DNA of 33,796 bases from Cylindrobasidium torrendii FP15055 ss-10. Lineage: Eukaryota; Basidiomycota; Agaricomycetes; Agaricales; Physalacriaceae. Location: contig KN880686.1 of NCBI GenBank assembly GCA_000934385.1, positions 1 through 33,796 on the forward strand, written 5' to 3'. The position numbers and the translations under genes were made by a program. Below, piece after piece: positions 20,546 to 31,317 of this stretch. Under the pieces are notes generated by a model. That model was not told the origin of the DNA. It did not search any database and worked only from the letters and a program-made list of their open reading frames with translations. The first letter of the stretch is position 1; each line of letters starts with the position of its first letter.

Positions 20546-21853
20546 CTAGACAGGCCACGAAAGAGACCTCACGGTCTTGATCCAGGAAGAGTCGGCGTTA
20601 GGGTACTGCCAGGCCATAGCACCCCCGTCTACGTCTCATTAGTATCCTCGTTGTATATTATTATTCAGGGAAAACGCACTCCATCCTTTCCCCTTGGCTT
20701 CCTGAAGGCAGACAGCAAGATCAGAGGCGGTCATGAAGCCATTGTTGGCATCTCCTGTAGTCCCAGGCTTCCCGATCACAAGCTTCGACACGTCGACTCC
20801 GTTCCCTGCAATTTCAAAAACGGACGTCTCTGGCCAAGTGTCAGATGACTTGTTGAGAAGCCCATCGCAAGTCGTGTATTCCGCGGTCCCCTCTGAAGGT
20901 GTTTGTCAGCGCCGAGTCCTTCCTATTCACTGACAGAAGAGCGCAGAAGGGTAGGAATATGATAAGTGTGACGGCGCGTTTGACGCGTTTGTGCGAGGAG
21001 AGAATGGATACGTACGGTTGTAAAACTGGATGTTGTACCAGTCAATTGCATTCCCTACGGCCTGGAGACGCGGTCAGTACACTTTCCAGGAGTGCTTGCC
21101 ACTGTATGCAACCTACGTTGTGGACCTTCAAGTAGCCTCCCCCAGAATAGATCGAAGGAGTGAACCAAGGAGCCACTGGCGCATGGGTGATGATGAACTC
21201 CCCAGATGGAAGCTGGTTGCGGAGCTCAGTAGTGAACGAAATAAGCCAGTTCTGTAAAAGCTCGTTAGATTTCGCACACAGCAGAATTTAACGCATTCTT
21301 ACCTCGGCGGTACCCGCAGCGAAAGCGTTGAAGTCTTCATAATCAACATCAATGCCATCGAGCTCCCACGTCTTGACCCAGGCGGCCATAGTCTGTGCAA
21401 GAGCCACCGGGTCGTAGTTGGCAGACGTCGGAACGTCCGAGGAGCCAAACGCGGACACGACCAGCTTGATTCCTGCAGCAGCGTATTCGGCCTTGGCAGC
21501 AGTTCTCTCATCGGCGGTCATTGTTGTCCATTCGTATGCCTTGTCCCAAGGGCCGGCAGTCAGCAAGAACGAAAGTGCAAATACGTTGAAGCCCTTGAAA
21601 GTTCAACACTGTTAGGAGTTGAATAAGAGCGCCGACTGGGATTACGCGCCTCGATGTCAGCAACATCAGGAGCACCCCATTTTGTAGTGCTCTTGTCGCC
21701 GTAGACGACAAAGTGAGGCGCTTCTTGGACAGTAGCACGTTGGAGAACCTCGCGCGCCTTTGGACTCAGCGACGAGGTAATCGGCGAAGCACTCGCCGGC
21801 AGGCAGAGGGAGAGTGCGGACGCAACAACAGTGAGGAGAGTAGAGAAGAGCAT
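20546..21853 (-). CDS. Secreted GH18 chitinase or endo-beta-N-acetylglucosaminidase
   Basis: Hydrolyses beta-1,4-GlcNAc linkages in cell-wall chitin or related glycans. Exons: 21853-21650, 21593-21303, 21251-21117, 21061-21016, 20892-20680, 20628-20546, giving 323 residues. The start MLFSTLLTVVASALSLCLPASA is a signal peptide, probably cut near ASA-SP. The GH18 signature is DGIDVDYEDF (DxxDxDxE), with the catalytic Glu intact. Other hallmarks are GFNVFALSF, WYNIQFYNQG and GGAMAWQYPNAD. There is no chitin-binding domain, Ser/Thr-rich linker or GPI signal. Intron 1 seems to be of the GC-AG type, and intron 4 (123 nt) is the longest in the window. A small single-domain enzyme of this kind fits wall remodelling or nutrition; the exact substrate is unknown. 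Confidence 0.92.
21594..21649 (-). other. Probable GC-AG intron in the chitinase gene
   Basis: Exon 1 ends ATCGAG and the next bases are GCGCGT; the acceptor is TTTCAAG before GGCTTCAAC. This 56-nt intron restores DIE-GFNVF, the expected GH18 sequence. The closest GT alternative (21658) would delete three conserved-looking residues. Confidence 0.65.
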
Positions 21854-22923
21854 GATGAGGAGGGTGGGAGTCCACAGAAGAGAGTGTGGAAGTTAAAGAG
21901 TGTGGAGGGAAGATAAGAAACCCGGAGAGCAGGGATGAACAGGAGCTTTGACGAGGGAGACTGTTCGTTATATACTGCTGGGACAACACAGGGCATTGTC
22001 ACTGTCCCTGTAGAGAAGTGCTTGATTGCATCGTACAACACAATAATTCCATGCGTCCAGCAACCAGACCTGTGGGTTGGTAGTCGTAAATGGGATGTTC
22101 ACCTGGCTTACTGTCTATTTCTTGTCAGGATGCTCAAGTAAAGCATGAGCACGACGATAGTGAAACAGGCGTGTAACGAGATTGTATTTCGACGCTGCGT
22201 GATAGTGAGGCCTAGGTACATCGCGGCACATGTGGGTTGGTGATGGAGCAAACAAGCGCGATGTTTAACCTATATGGAAAACCTAGAAAAGAGCCTTCTT
22301 ACGCAAATGTAGAAACAGGGACGAGAACAGTTCATAGGAGATTTCCCGAAAGAAAGCCATAAACAGCAGCACGCACACGCTAAGATGCTGGTAGCTCGAC
22401 GGCATGGACTCAGACGAGAAGGATTATTCCCGACAATGAACACATGTAAAGGATTTGTCGGCATCCGGGGACTGCAACATGACACCACCACGAAGGCCTT
22501 AGCAAGATAACGCACGAATTCGAAGCTGCCGCATTTGATAAGTAGTGAGTTCTGAGCAGGCGCAGGTCGACTGCATTCTCGAGCATGGAGTGCCTATGAG
22601 TTTGACCGTCGAGGTCATTGGCTGTCGTAAGGAAAGGCGAGGTGCTCGGAAATGGCTACATCGGTGCTAGCGGTGCGAAATAGGGAGTTGAATCGAGAAA
22701 GGCGACCTTTGGGTTGGACGGCTAGCCTTGAGCGCAACGATTCCTAGCTCTACCCTAGTTTGATGCTTGCTATGCTCATGACGGCAAGGAATAAAGCATG
22801 TAGTGATGCACGTGGCTCTCATCCAGATTCCAGAGCCATCATAGGCGCTTGATCAGTGCGGACGCGAACCACCCTCGTCGTCGCGATAATCTGCCACTAA
22901 TTGCGCGACACTGCACCGTCGAG
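21854..22923. promoter_or_regulatory. Divergent intergenic region, chitinase and VPS9
   Basis: About 1.07 kb with no credible gene. The chitinase side has a good TATA box; the VPS9 side shows none. The length is unusual for this compact window and may reflect regulated expression of the chitinase. Confidence 0.45.
21968..21974 (-). promoter_or_regulatory. TATA box of the chitinase gene
   Basis: TATATAA on the minus strand, about 115 bases before the chitinase ATG. The position suits a transcript leader of roughly 80 bases. Confidence 0.55.
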
Positions 22924-25548
22924 ATGGAATCGAAGCCAACAATACCCGACTTGGACGCGTTGCGGATATCTGAGCCTCAATCGTCCAGGACTGACGACGT
23001 ACAACAGCCTGCTCCTGCAGTGCCGTCAATATCCTCCACGTTCACGGAAAATGCGGCCACCGTCTTACCCGAGCCGAAACCTGTGTCGCTATCCGAGGAA
23101 CAAGCTGGGGTGAATCCATGGGCGTCAACATCAGCTACTCCAGTTGACCAGCTACCGCCGTCAGAGGCCTCAATAATACCGAGGGAGGGCGAGCAGATAG
23201 TGGCTGGTATAGGGCAAACGACAGTTCAAGATACTCCCGACAATGCCACTCGCAACGAGGTCGAGCCGCATGAGAAGGAGGGTAATGTGTGGGCCGAAAG
23301 TGCCTCGAAGGATATTCCCCCTCCCCCTCCTGCGAAATCTATACCGCCACCATCTACGCACGCTGAAATCGGGCTTCCAGAAAGCGCACCGCCGCCGCCG
23401 CCCACGAATTCTGACACGCCGCCGCCGTCCTTCGCTTCTATCTCGGCCTTTGCACGATCGTTCTCCCTCTCACACAAGAAAGGGCACATGAGTGTCGACA
23501 TGGCCGCGTCTGTGCCATCCCCGAACACTCTCAGTTCATTTGCTACCCAGCAACAGGCGGCACCTGCAGGATTACAGACTGAAGCTATACGCGAGAAGGA
23601 CGAGACCAACGACAGCTCGTCTAGCTCTACCTCCCAATCAACATCACCACGGCCTAATGAGGACGTTCCCTTTGATTTCCAAAAGTTCCTCGACCAGATG
23701 AAGACGCGTTCAGCAGAGCCTGTCAGCAGATACCTCAAATCGTATGTTCTGACCCTTCCGCGCAACCATTGCCTCACTCTGCCGTAGATTCCTCACCAAC
23801 TTTGCGAAGCGAACTTTCACGGTCACGGATCAGATCAAAATCATCAATGACTTTCTGACGTTCATCGCCAAGCAGATGGTTGAGTGCGACATCTGGCGGG
23901 ATGCAACTCCTGCCGAGTTCGACAATGCGATGGAGGGCATGGAGAAACTTGTGATGAACCAGTTGTACCAGTTCACATTCACCCCGGCCATTGCGCAGAC
24001 ATCTCGACGTGCTCAAATCACTGCGGATGACTTGGAAAGGGACCGCGTACTAGTCCAACGAATCCGTCTGCTGGAATGGATTGAGCCGAGGCATCTTGAC
24101 ATTCCCACGGAGGAACAGGCGGGTGAGGGCTTCCTGGCCTTTGCACAACAAGGTTCGTATTACCGACACAACCGTCAAATAAGGCTCATCTTCACCCACA
24201 GAACTGCTCAAGATTAACTCGTACAAAGCACCTCGGGACAAACTCATCTGCATTCTCAATTGCTGCAAGGTTATCTTTGGATATCTTCGACATCTCAAGA
24301 AAGAATCAGAAGCGGCTGGCGCTGATGACTTTCTGCCCATTCTCATTTACTCGGTTATCAAGGCAAATCCGGACAACCTCCTCAGCAATGTTGAGTTCAT
24401 TTCAAGATTCCGGAACGAGAAACACCTGGGAGGAGAGGCAGGATATTACCTCAGTAGTCTGCAAGGCGCCGTCGCGTTTATCGAGACAATGGATCATACA
24501 GCACTATCGAACATCACTCAAGAGGAATTCGAAAGGTACATAAATCTGCTATCAAATTCATGTCATTGACCCCTTGAGCAGGAATGTGGAAACCGCAATC
24601 CAGTCGTTACCTCGAGATACACCTGAAGCCTCCCCATCTATGCCGTCCTCTGCCTCTGACCAGGGCCCGCTAACACCCAACCGCGCATCCACTCCCAATC
24701 CTTCTTCGATTTCGCGACCATTTACGCCTGATGCACTTTCCTTACCCGCTGTCGAGCGGCTCTTACAAAAGACTGGCAGTGCGCTTGGTCGGATGTGGAA
24801 TGAGGCATTAGACGGTGTAGAGACGTTGGCGACACCGCGACCCGTTAGAAGCAGTTCAGGCTACAATCCAAATGCGCCTCGGCCGGGGACATGGCACGGC
24901 GATCCTGAACAGCAGTGGAATCAGCAGCAACTCCAACAACAGTATGCCCAGCAACAGCAATACGCAACACCTGCCCCTCAGCGTCCACCATTAAACGAAC
25001 CGCCCTACCAGACGCCATACAAGCCGCGAGTGAGGCGGGTGTCGCCGAGTCCGTCTTTCGTTGAGGATACGCCGTCAAGACCTAGTGTAGCAGACCAAAT
25101 GTACCAAGCACAATTTGCTCGACACGGTAGACAGGCTTCGTATCCTTCGCCCAGTCCGGGATCAGTGTCTCCCAGCATGAGAGCATCGTCGCCATTCGGG
25201 GGCGTGCCGCCGCCGCCAAATTTCACTGCACGACCAAGCGGGGCTAGTTCGAGATTGGGGATAGAGACAGAGTATCCGGGCCAGGCTGCGAGGGAGGAGG
25301 CTGCGTTCAGGGAGTCGCGGTCAGCACCATCGAGTATAGCCCAGTCTGCGCCATGGAACGCTACCCCGCAGGGCATCGTTCCGCCTAGTCCGTCATCGCT
25401 GCAGACGACGGATCCTGCGGCGTTAGATACGCTGATGCAGATATTTCCGACCATGGATAAGGAGATTGTGGAGATGGTATTGGATGCAAATAGTGGGGAT
25501 GTAGGAAGAAGTATTGAGGGGTTGCTAGAGATGAGTGACGGCACATAA
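22924..25548 (+). CDS. VPS9: VPS9-domain Rab5/Vps21 GEF with C-terminal CUE domain
   Basis: Guanine nucleotide exchange factor for Rab5-type GTPases on endosomes. Exons: 22924-23741, 23788-24152, 24202-24535, 24582-25548, giving 827 residues. The ATG at 22924 is preferred; the frame stays open upstream but without an ATG. Residues 1-240 are disordered, with Pro runs (PPPPP) and Ser runs. A helical bundle begins at FDFQKFLDQMKTR. The VPS9 core shows DDFLPILIYSVIKANP, NVEFISRF, GGEAGYYLSSL and AVAFIETMD. A long Pro/Ser/Gln-rich linker follows (QQQ clusters around 24910-24960), then a CUE domain at the end (LMQIFPTMDKEIVEMVL) that should bind ubiquitin. The order matches yeast Vps9; the disordered parts make it longer. 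Confidence 0.94.
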
Positions 25549-26085
25549 ACCGACGTTGGGCTGTAGGGGAGTAGTAACCTTGAATCTTTTGATCTATCGT
25601 AGACTGAGTCCAATCGATATCGCCTCAGCAGTATACATAATATTGACAGTTAGTAATAATACGGTCGGTCCCCCTTGCTCGATGCACTGGCACCCCCGTG
25701 TCCTGGCGGCATTCGCGTCCCTCAATTCGTTCATGCCTCGAACTTAATATTGTGCGCTGTTGGATTTCCCATTTCTTTCAGGTCCAGAACGTGCTTCTGA
25801 TGCCTGAGTTGTGTTTGTCGGACTCGCTGTACGCTGCTGTGAACCTATCGTAGAACTTAAAGTCAGAGCCAAGATTATCCCTATCTCTGTGTGCTAAACC
25901 GAAGATTGACAAACAATCAAATCAAACCATCTCGTGTCGTTATTCGACTTGAGTTTCTGGTCGGTATTCATGGACATTACTGTACTCGGAGCCTCTCTCA
26001 GCGCTGGTCGGTGTTTGTGCCCGTTGATCGACAGCACGTGACCGTGCTCTTTCTTGTTTCCTGCCAACCTGCTGCCAACGATAAC
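25549..26085. other. Intergenic region, VPS9 end to CAP-G start
   Basis: 537 bp with no gene seen. It contains the VPS9 3' UTR and the CAP-G promoter. The CAP-G frame stays open upstream to about 25891 but has no ATG there. Confidence 0.5.
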
Positions 26086-29000
26086 ATGCCGCCTAGTCAG
26101 GCGCTGGACGACATTTTCAGTAAACTTGACAAGCAAAAGGCGGCCCAGAATATCGTCAAGTTCTTCAAAGACACGCAAAACGAGAACCAATTCATCGGCA
26201 GCTCTAAGGCCCTCGCGCGCGCCCACCATCCAATCCCTTACTCGGCCTGTCGCGCTTTCGATTCCGTCTCTCTAAAGTCCATTCACCAAAATCTTCTGGA
26301 ATATCATGATGCATTCACCAACCGGTTTATCCTCCAAGTTGCCAAACCTTTCCGGGATGGTCTTAGCAAACAGCATACCAAGTCTGCGGACCATATGTGC
26401 ACGGCATTGTCTTACTACGTGAAAACCCTCAACGAACGCGGTGCGTGCTTATCTAACCCATTATTCCTCTGCTCATTGAGCGCAGCCTACATGGACCATG
26501 CTGCAATTAGAGAGGATGGCATTGGAATCGACGACGCGTTCAACTATGCGGCAACCTTCACGGGCGAGCTCCTTGGGTTTTTAGCGAGACTCATTGGCGA
26601 AGACGGTGCTCCCAATAATCTGACTCGTGCTTGCGCGTTGAAAGCCATCCAGGGTATCCTTGCCAACCTGGACGAAATTGAGTTTGTTGACAGACTCTGT
26701 CATAAATAATTCCTTCTAAATGTCTCCCAGAAATGAAGTCTTAAATATCCTGCAGAAGAAGATTGCCGAAAGCTTGCAGGACGGATGCCCTGCCGTTCGT
26801 GTGCTCGCCATTGAAACCCTTTGTGCCCGAGACGGTCTACTCAGCAGGAACTTTGACTACGATGCTACCTACGACAAGGGCGCAATCGAATCATTGGTCG
26901 AAGTACTGGGCGACTCCAACCCGTGCGAGCCAGTTCTTGATTCAATGTGTCGCACTCTGACATTCTTCTTGTAGGTCTGTATCCGAGGCCGTCGCGCAGC
27001 ACCTACCCGCTCTTCCAGAAAGCAAGATTCATGAAGCTTTTGTGTCATGTGTGAAAGACGCACAACCATCTCTTCGCCGCCAAATCGTGGCCCGCTATGG
27101 TCAGCAGAAACATTTTCAATGTCTCAGTAACGCGCAACGCCTCCAGTTGCTCAAGCATCTTATGCCTGTGTACCAAAGAAAGGCCTGGCAGTCCAAACCT
27201 GGAATAGAAAAACCGAATGCAGAAAAGCTCAAGAAGCTCGAGAAGGAGCTCGATGATGATCGCAAAGCCATTGACAAGATGGGGTGGAATTGGTTCAAAT
27301 ATGTTTCTGCCGCGCAGCCACTGGACGAGAGTGTCGACATCCTGTTTCGACTGCTTGTGCTGTATGCCGAAGATATCCTGGGCGACGCGGACGAAAGCGC
27401 CGCAGATGCTGTTGTTTTCGCTGTGACGACCGTTCTGAATGGCGGTGGGCTCAAGCTTGTTTTCGACGGTTAGAAGCTATTTTAAGCTTGTGTGACAATT
27501 ACTCACACGGAGTAGACAATGTTTTGGATGACTTGGATGTTTGCAGAGCGCTCGTCATTCGCGCCTACGCTGGCCATGTCAAGAAAGGGGAACACGACCA
27601 ACATCTCCACCTCACTGCAGTTTCGAAGACGCTCGAAAGTCTTAGGAACAGCGTGGACGCTCTCGACCAGATGGACGACACCACTGTACAAGTCTTTCAC
27701 GAACTCATGCGCATCATACCCCTCCTCGATAGCGACGATCCACTTGGTGCTGGCAAAGTAGCGAGCGAGCTTGGTGAGCACTTCGACTTCAGCCTCTCGG
27801 AGCATTGACCTATAGAGTCCAAGACAAAATCTTCGAAGCAGACAAACTTGCCGACGAAATTTACCAAGCATGTGCAGATGTAATGGAGATTGTCGAACCC
27901 CTCCCGCGGCATCGCGTTGACCGTCTGGTCACCATTATTTCCCGATTGAACCCTCTTCCGGAGAGAACAGAGGAAGAGATTGAGGAAGAGGAAGAGCGCG
28001 ACGAGGGATTGGTTCCCGAAGAACGAGCAGCGGTTCAGAAGCGAAGACGGGATGCCCGTATGCAGAGCTATCGATCGGGGCTGTCGTCAGTCGATGTCGA
28101 GGAATTTGACCGCAAGATCACGTTGTGTTTGGTGCGGCTCATTGCGGTACTTAAGGGTATCCCTCAGACTAGTGTAGCTTTTCCCTCTGCGTTCTCGCTA
28201 GGAGGCTTACTTTTGACAGACTCTGGGTGAACACACAGTATTGATGGGCACGATGGAAGAGTTTGTGAAGCCATTTCTGTATGATTCGGCCATTCATCAA
28301 AACTACAAATTGCGCGAGCTCGCCTGGGAAGCTCACATCTCATTTGTGCTACTGTCCAGGAAGACCGTACGTGCAAGCTATTTGTTCTAGTCAGTGTACT
28401 GAGCAACACCGTCTCTATAGGAAGAGATAGACGCCATATTTGTGTATCTCATTCGGTTCTTGAAGTCTCCAGCGACGGGTTCCGAAATGAGGCGGCTGTC
28501 AATACATGGATTTTTCGATTTTATCGTCGAGCGGGGACTGAAAGCCTCTCCAGAACAAGTTCGTGGCCAAATAGAGTGCTTGATTGGTGGTGCTCATCCA
28601 AACTCAGTACAACACAGCCATGCTCTGTCTCAAGAAACTGATCCAAGATGATAAGCCTGAACAAGACGTGTGGCTAGGCCTCTATAAGCTCATTTACACC
28701 GATCGCATACCGGACGAGCACAAGAAATGGGTATGCTTGTGACTCGTAGCATTGGTTTGTGCTGATTGTCTGTTAGGCGCACGAGGCCCTCTTCGAACAA
28801 TACTTTCTTACGACTGACCTTTTGCTCGTTCCTGTATTTGGCGAAGTCAACAACAGAATCGCAAACAGGTCTGCGTCAAATAAGAATGACATTGGGAGGG
28901 TGCGTTCGGGCAGCACTACCTAAAAATTTGTCTTGACTCTACATCCCCATCCCCAGAAATTCTATGACCTCTTCAAGAAACTATACGTCGATAAAGTGTT

Positions 29001-30860
29001 TGGTCAGCCAAGGGTCAATGCCACAGAGTGCATCAAAACCATACTTCAGTGGTCGGATCCCCGCGCCATCATGTAAGTTGTTGGATTAATCGGAATTCAA
29101 ATCTAACATGGTACAATCACAGGGATGCAAAAGAACAAAGGGATTGTGTGGGGGTGCACACCGACATCATCGCACCCGATTTGCTAAAAATGATACTGTA
29201 CATTCGCAATACAGCAAACCACTCCCTCGAAAGGGCTGAGGGTTCGTACTCTCTCTTCTTGTTTGGAGTGAGCATCAGATGACCAGTGTCATCCAGCGAC
29301 TACCTTGAAGAACACCTTGGTCAACTGTCTAACAGATGGCAAGATTATCGCATGGCCAGAAAAACACGACGCTCAGGCGATGATAAGTCTTTGGATTTAC
29401 GTGACGGCTGTTCTTGATGTGATTCCCTCTTTTGACAATACGGCGCACGACTGACATTCTCCTAGCACAACGCTGTTGGAAAGAAGGATGCAAAGACGGG
29501 GTCCCCTTTGAAGCTTCGGAAATTGAAAGAGACCCTGGAGAAGGACTACGAGGCTGTAGGCGAACTTGTGGGTATGTCGGACGAGGATCAGAGGGCGCAA
29601 TACCACGAAACATTCGGAGATATTGACGACCTTGTACCACCGGAAGTGCAGGAGGAACACAAGAAACGGCCCAAGCGGGAACAGACTAGCGATACGGATG
29701 GGAATGAGGTGCCCAAGTCCGAGCCTATGGATGAAGAGAATCAAGTGCCCCCGCAGGACGATACGATGAAGCCTGAGCCAGAGGAGGATGAGATTCCACT
29801 GCCTCGAAGGACGAGTGGAAGGAGAACTAAGAAGTACGTCAGATTCTGAATAGGTGTGATGAAGTCGTTGACCATAATGATAGGCGACAGAGCTTGGTCG
29901 TGGATACGGAGGATTTCAATCTTGAGCTGGGAGTGCCCGGACCGTCGCCAAAGTAAGTCTTGCTCCTGATCTCCTGTTCTCGGGCTGATGTGGCATATAG
30001 ACGCCGTCGGCTCACGTCTATATCTATGTCCCCGCCTCCGTTACCCCCACCCATCATCAAGCGTAGGTCACGGCAAGAGCAACGGGATAGCAAGAGAGAT
30101 ATGGGAAAGACGCCGAAAATCAAGAGCGAGGAAGTGACGGTGTGCGTCTGACAGATTTTCACCACTTGCACTGCCTAATGTTAAACACCTTCACAGTTCT
30201 CCAAATTCGAAGAAGACAAAGCCTATATCTGGACCTGGGAGTTCCAAGGACAAGGCCATCGTGCTTTCTGATGACGAGGGTGGCACTGCTGATGCTCCTA
30301 TTGAAGTTTCGTCGGACGACGACATTACTCAATTAGCTCCATTGGCGCGGTCGAGGGCCAAGAGGGAAAATGCGAAGAAGGTGGATAGGAAGAATGAGCA
30401 TGTTAAGAAGGAGGACGTCAAGCAAGAGGTTAGCAAGAAGGAAGAAGAAATTATGTCTGGAGAAGGAACGGCAAACAAACCAATCCAAATTAACTCTTCC
30501 GACAGCGAAGATGAGGAGGAGGATGATGAAGGAGAGAAAATGGAGGAAGTGCAGGAGGAGGACGGAGACGCACCGCCGGATCCATCACAGTCGCCCTCTC
30601 CGGAACCAGGCAGAGTTCCTAATCCCGGCAGCATCTTCAACGGGCTTGATCCCGAAGACTATGAAAACGAGGATGATTCCATTGTTGACGGTACAGATGG
30701 GTACGACTCAATTATGGGTCCACCTTCGGGTACGGTATCAAGAGTTGGAATGTCTGCCTCCCGGGCTGGGTGGGGTGCCCAAGACGGCGAGAACGATGAA
30801 TCGTCGGAGAATTCGGAAATGGAGGTGGAGAATTCGTTGATAGTAGAGTCGGACGACTAA
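26086..30860 (+). CDS. YCG1: Condensin HEAT-repeat subunit CAP-G/Ycg1 (Cnd3) with long acidic tail
   Basis: Non-SMC subunit of condensin, which compacts mitotic chromosomes. Seventeen exons: 26086-26440, 26486-26681, 26731-26922, 26975-27444, 27516-27773, 27818-28156, 28239-28366, 28421-28558, 28608-28730, 28777-28899, 28957-29072, 29123-29241, 29297 to about 29400, 29466-29833, 29884-29952, 30001-30141, 30197-30860; roughly 1,300 residues. Phases agree throughout; the ends of exons 6 and 13 have alternatives. CAP-G-like HEAT features: GILANLDEIENEV, LQDGCPAVRVLAIETL, LGDSNPSVSEAV and LSNAQRLQLLKHL, in the family order, and later a segment like the Cnd3 C-terminal domain (GTMEEFVKPFL). The last 450 or so residues are disordered, with a KKRPKRE-type basic patch, acidic runs and four SIM-like motifs. 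The family call rests on pattern order, so it is less sure than for the other genes. Confidence 0.75.
26441..26485 (+). other. 45-nt frame-neutral intron in CAP-G
   Basis: Donor GTGCGT, acceptor GCGCAG. Its length is a multiple of three and it has no in-frame stop, so retention would simply insert 15 residues after LNER. Confidence 0.7.
30258..30857 (+). other. Cluster of four SUMO-interaction-like motifs in the CAP-G tail
   Basis: Hydrophobic cores followed by acidic or Ser residues: IVLSDDE (30258-30278), PIEVSSDDD (30297-30323), PIQINSSDSEDEE (30480 onward) and LIVESDD (30837-30857, the extreme C-terminus). Each fits the SIM pattern of three or four aliphatic positions next to Asp, Glu or Ser. 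Confidence 0.6.
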
Positions 30861-31317
30861 GTGCGAGGAGCTGAGCCAAGGTTACAGTCATGATCTTATG
30901 TACAATATAGGCTACGTTATATATCCTTCGATTTTTTGATATTACAATCTTCTTACTGTACAGTTTATGAACTACTATGATGTGCTTTCAATCCTGGTGG
31001 CGACATATGCAGACGCGTATGTCGTTTGAGAACGTGGGGCTCGTATGTCTTCGAAGCCAACACTGACCAATACTATCCACAATACGTCTGTCATGCATTT
31101 CCTTCAGAGTCGTCTATTCAAGCAGTCAATGGGTAGCTGTGCTTGTCAGTATTCCAATCTTGAAGCCACCTTCTAAATCGGGTCGAACAAAGGCGAGGCT
31201 CACACGGGAGAATCTTCGTTACGGCATGGTCATTGGCAAGCAAATGAAATGTCCTATGTATCCAAATCTACCTCGTAAGTCTGATTACACCGTGTGTCCA
31301 TCCAGAAACTGCCAGCA
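30861..31317. other. Convergent intergenic region, CAP-G and SWIM-RING gene
   Basis: 457 bp with both 3' UTRs. A short plus-strand open frame at 31139-31321 has no family features. AT-rich stretches near 30900-30960 may serve CAP-G 3' end formation. Confidence 0.5.

Noticed and set aside
23226..23777. Minus-strand open frame of 183 codons with Gly and Ser runs
   Set aside because: The Gly runs are the reverse reading of Pro codons in the VPS9 N-terminus.
25005..25613. Minus-strand open frame of 202 codons over the VPS9 3' end
   Set aside because: Mirror of Pro/Ser-rich, GC-rich coding sequence; composition artefact.
26682..27515. Apparent frameshifts and stops in CAP-G suggesting a pseudogene
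   Set aside because: Each break coincides with GT and AG sites and a branch-like CTAAY or CTGAY, and joining them restores frame and HEAT-repeat consensus.
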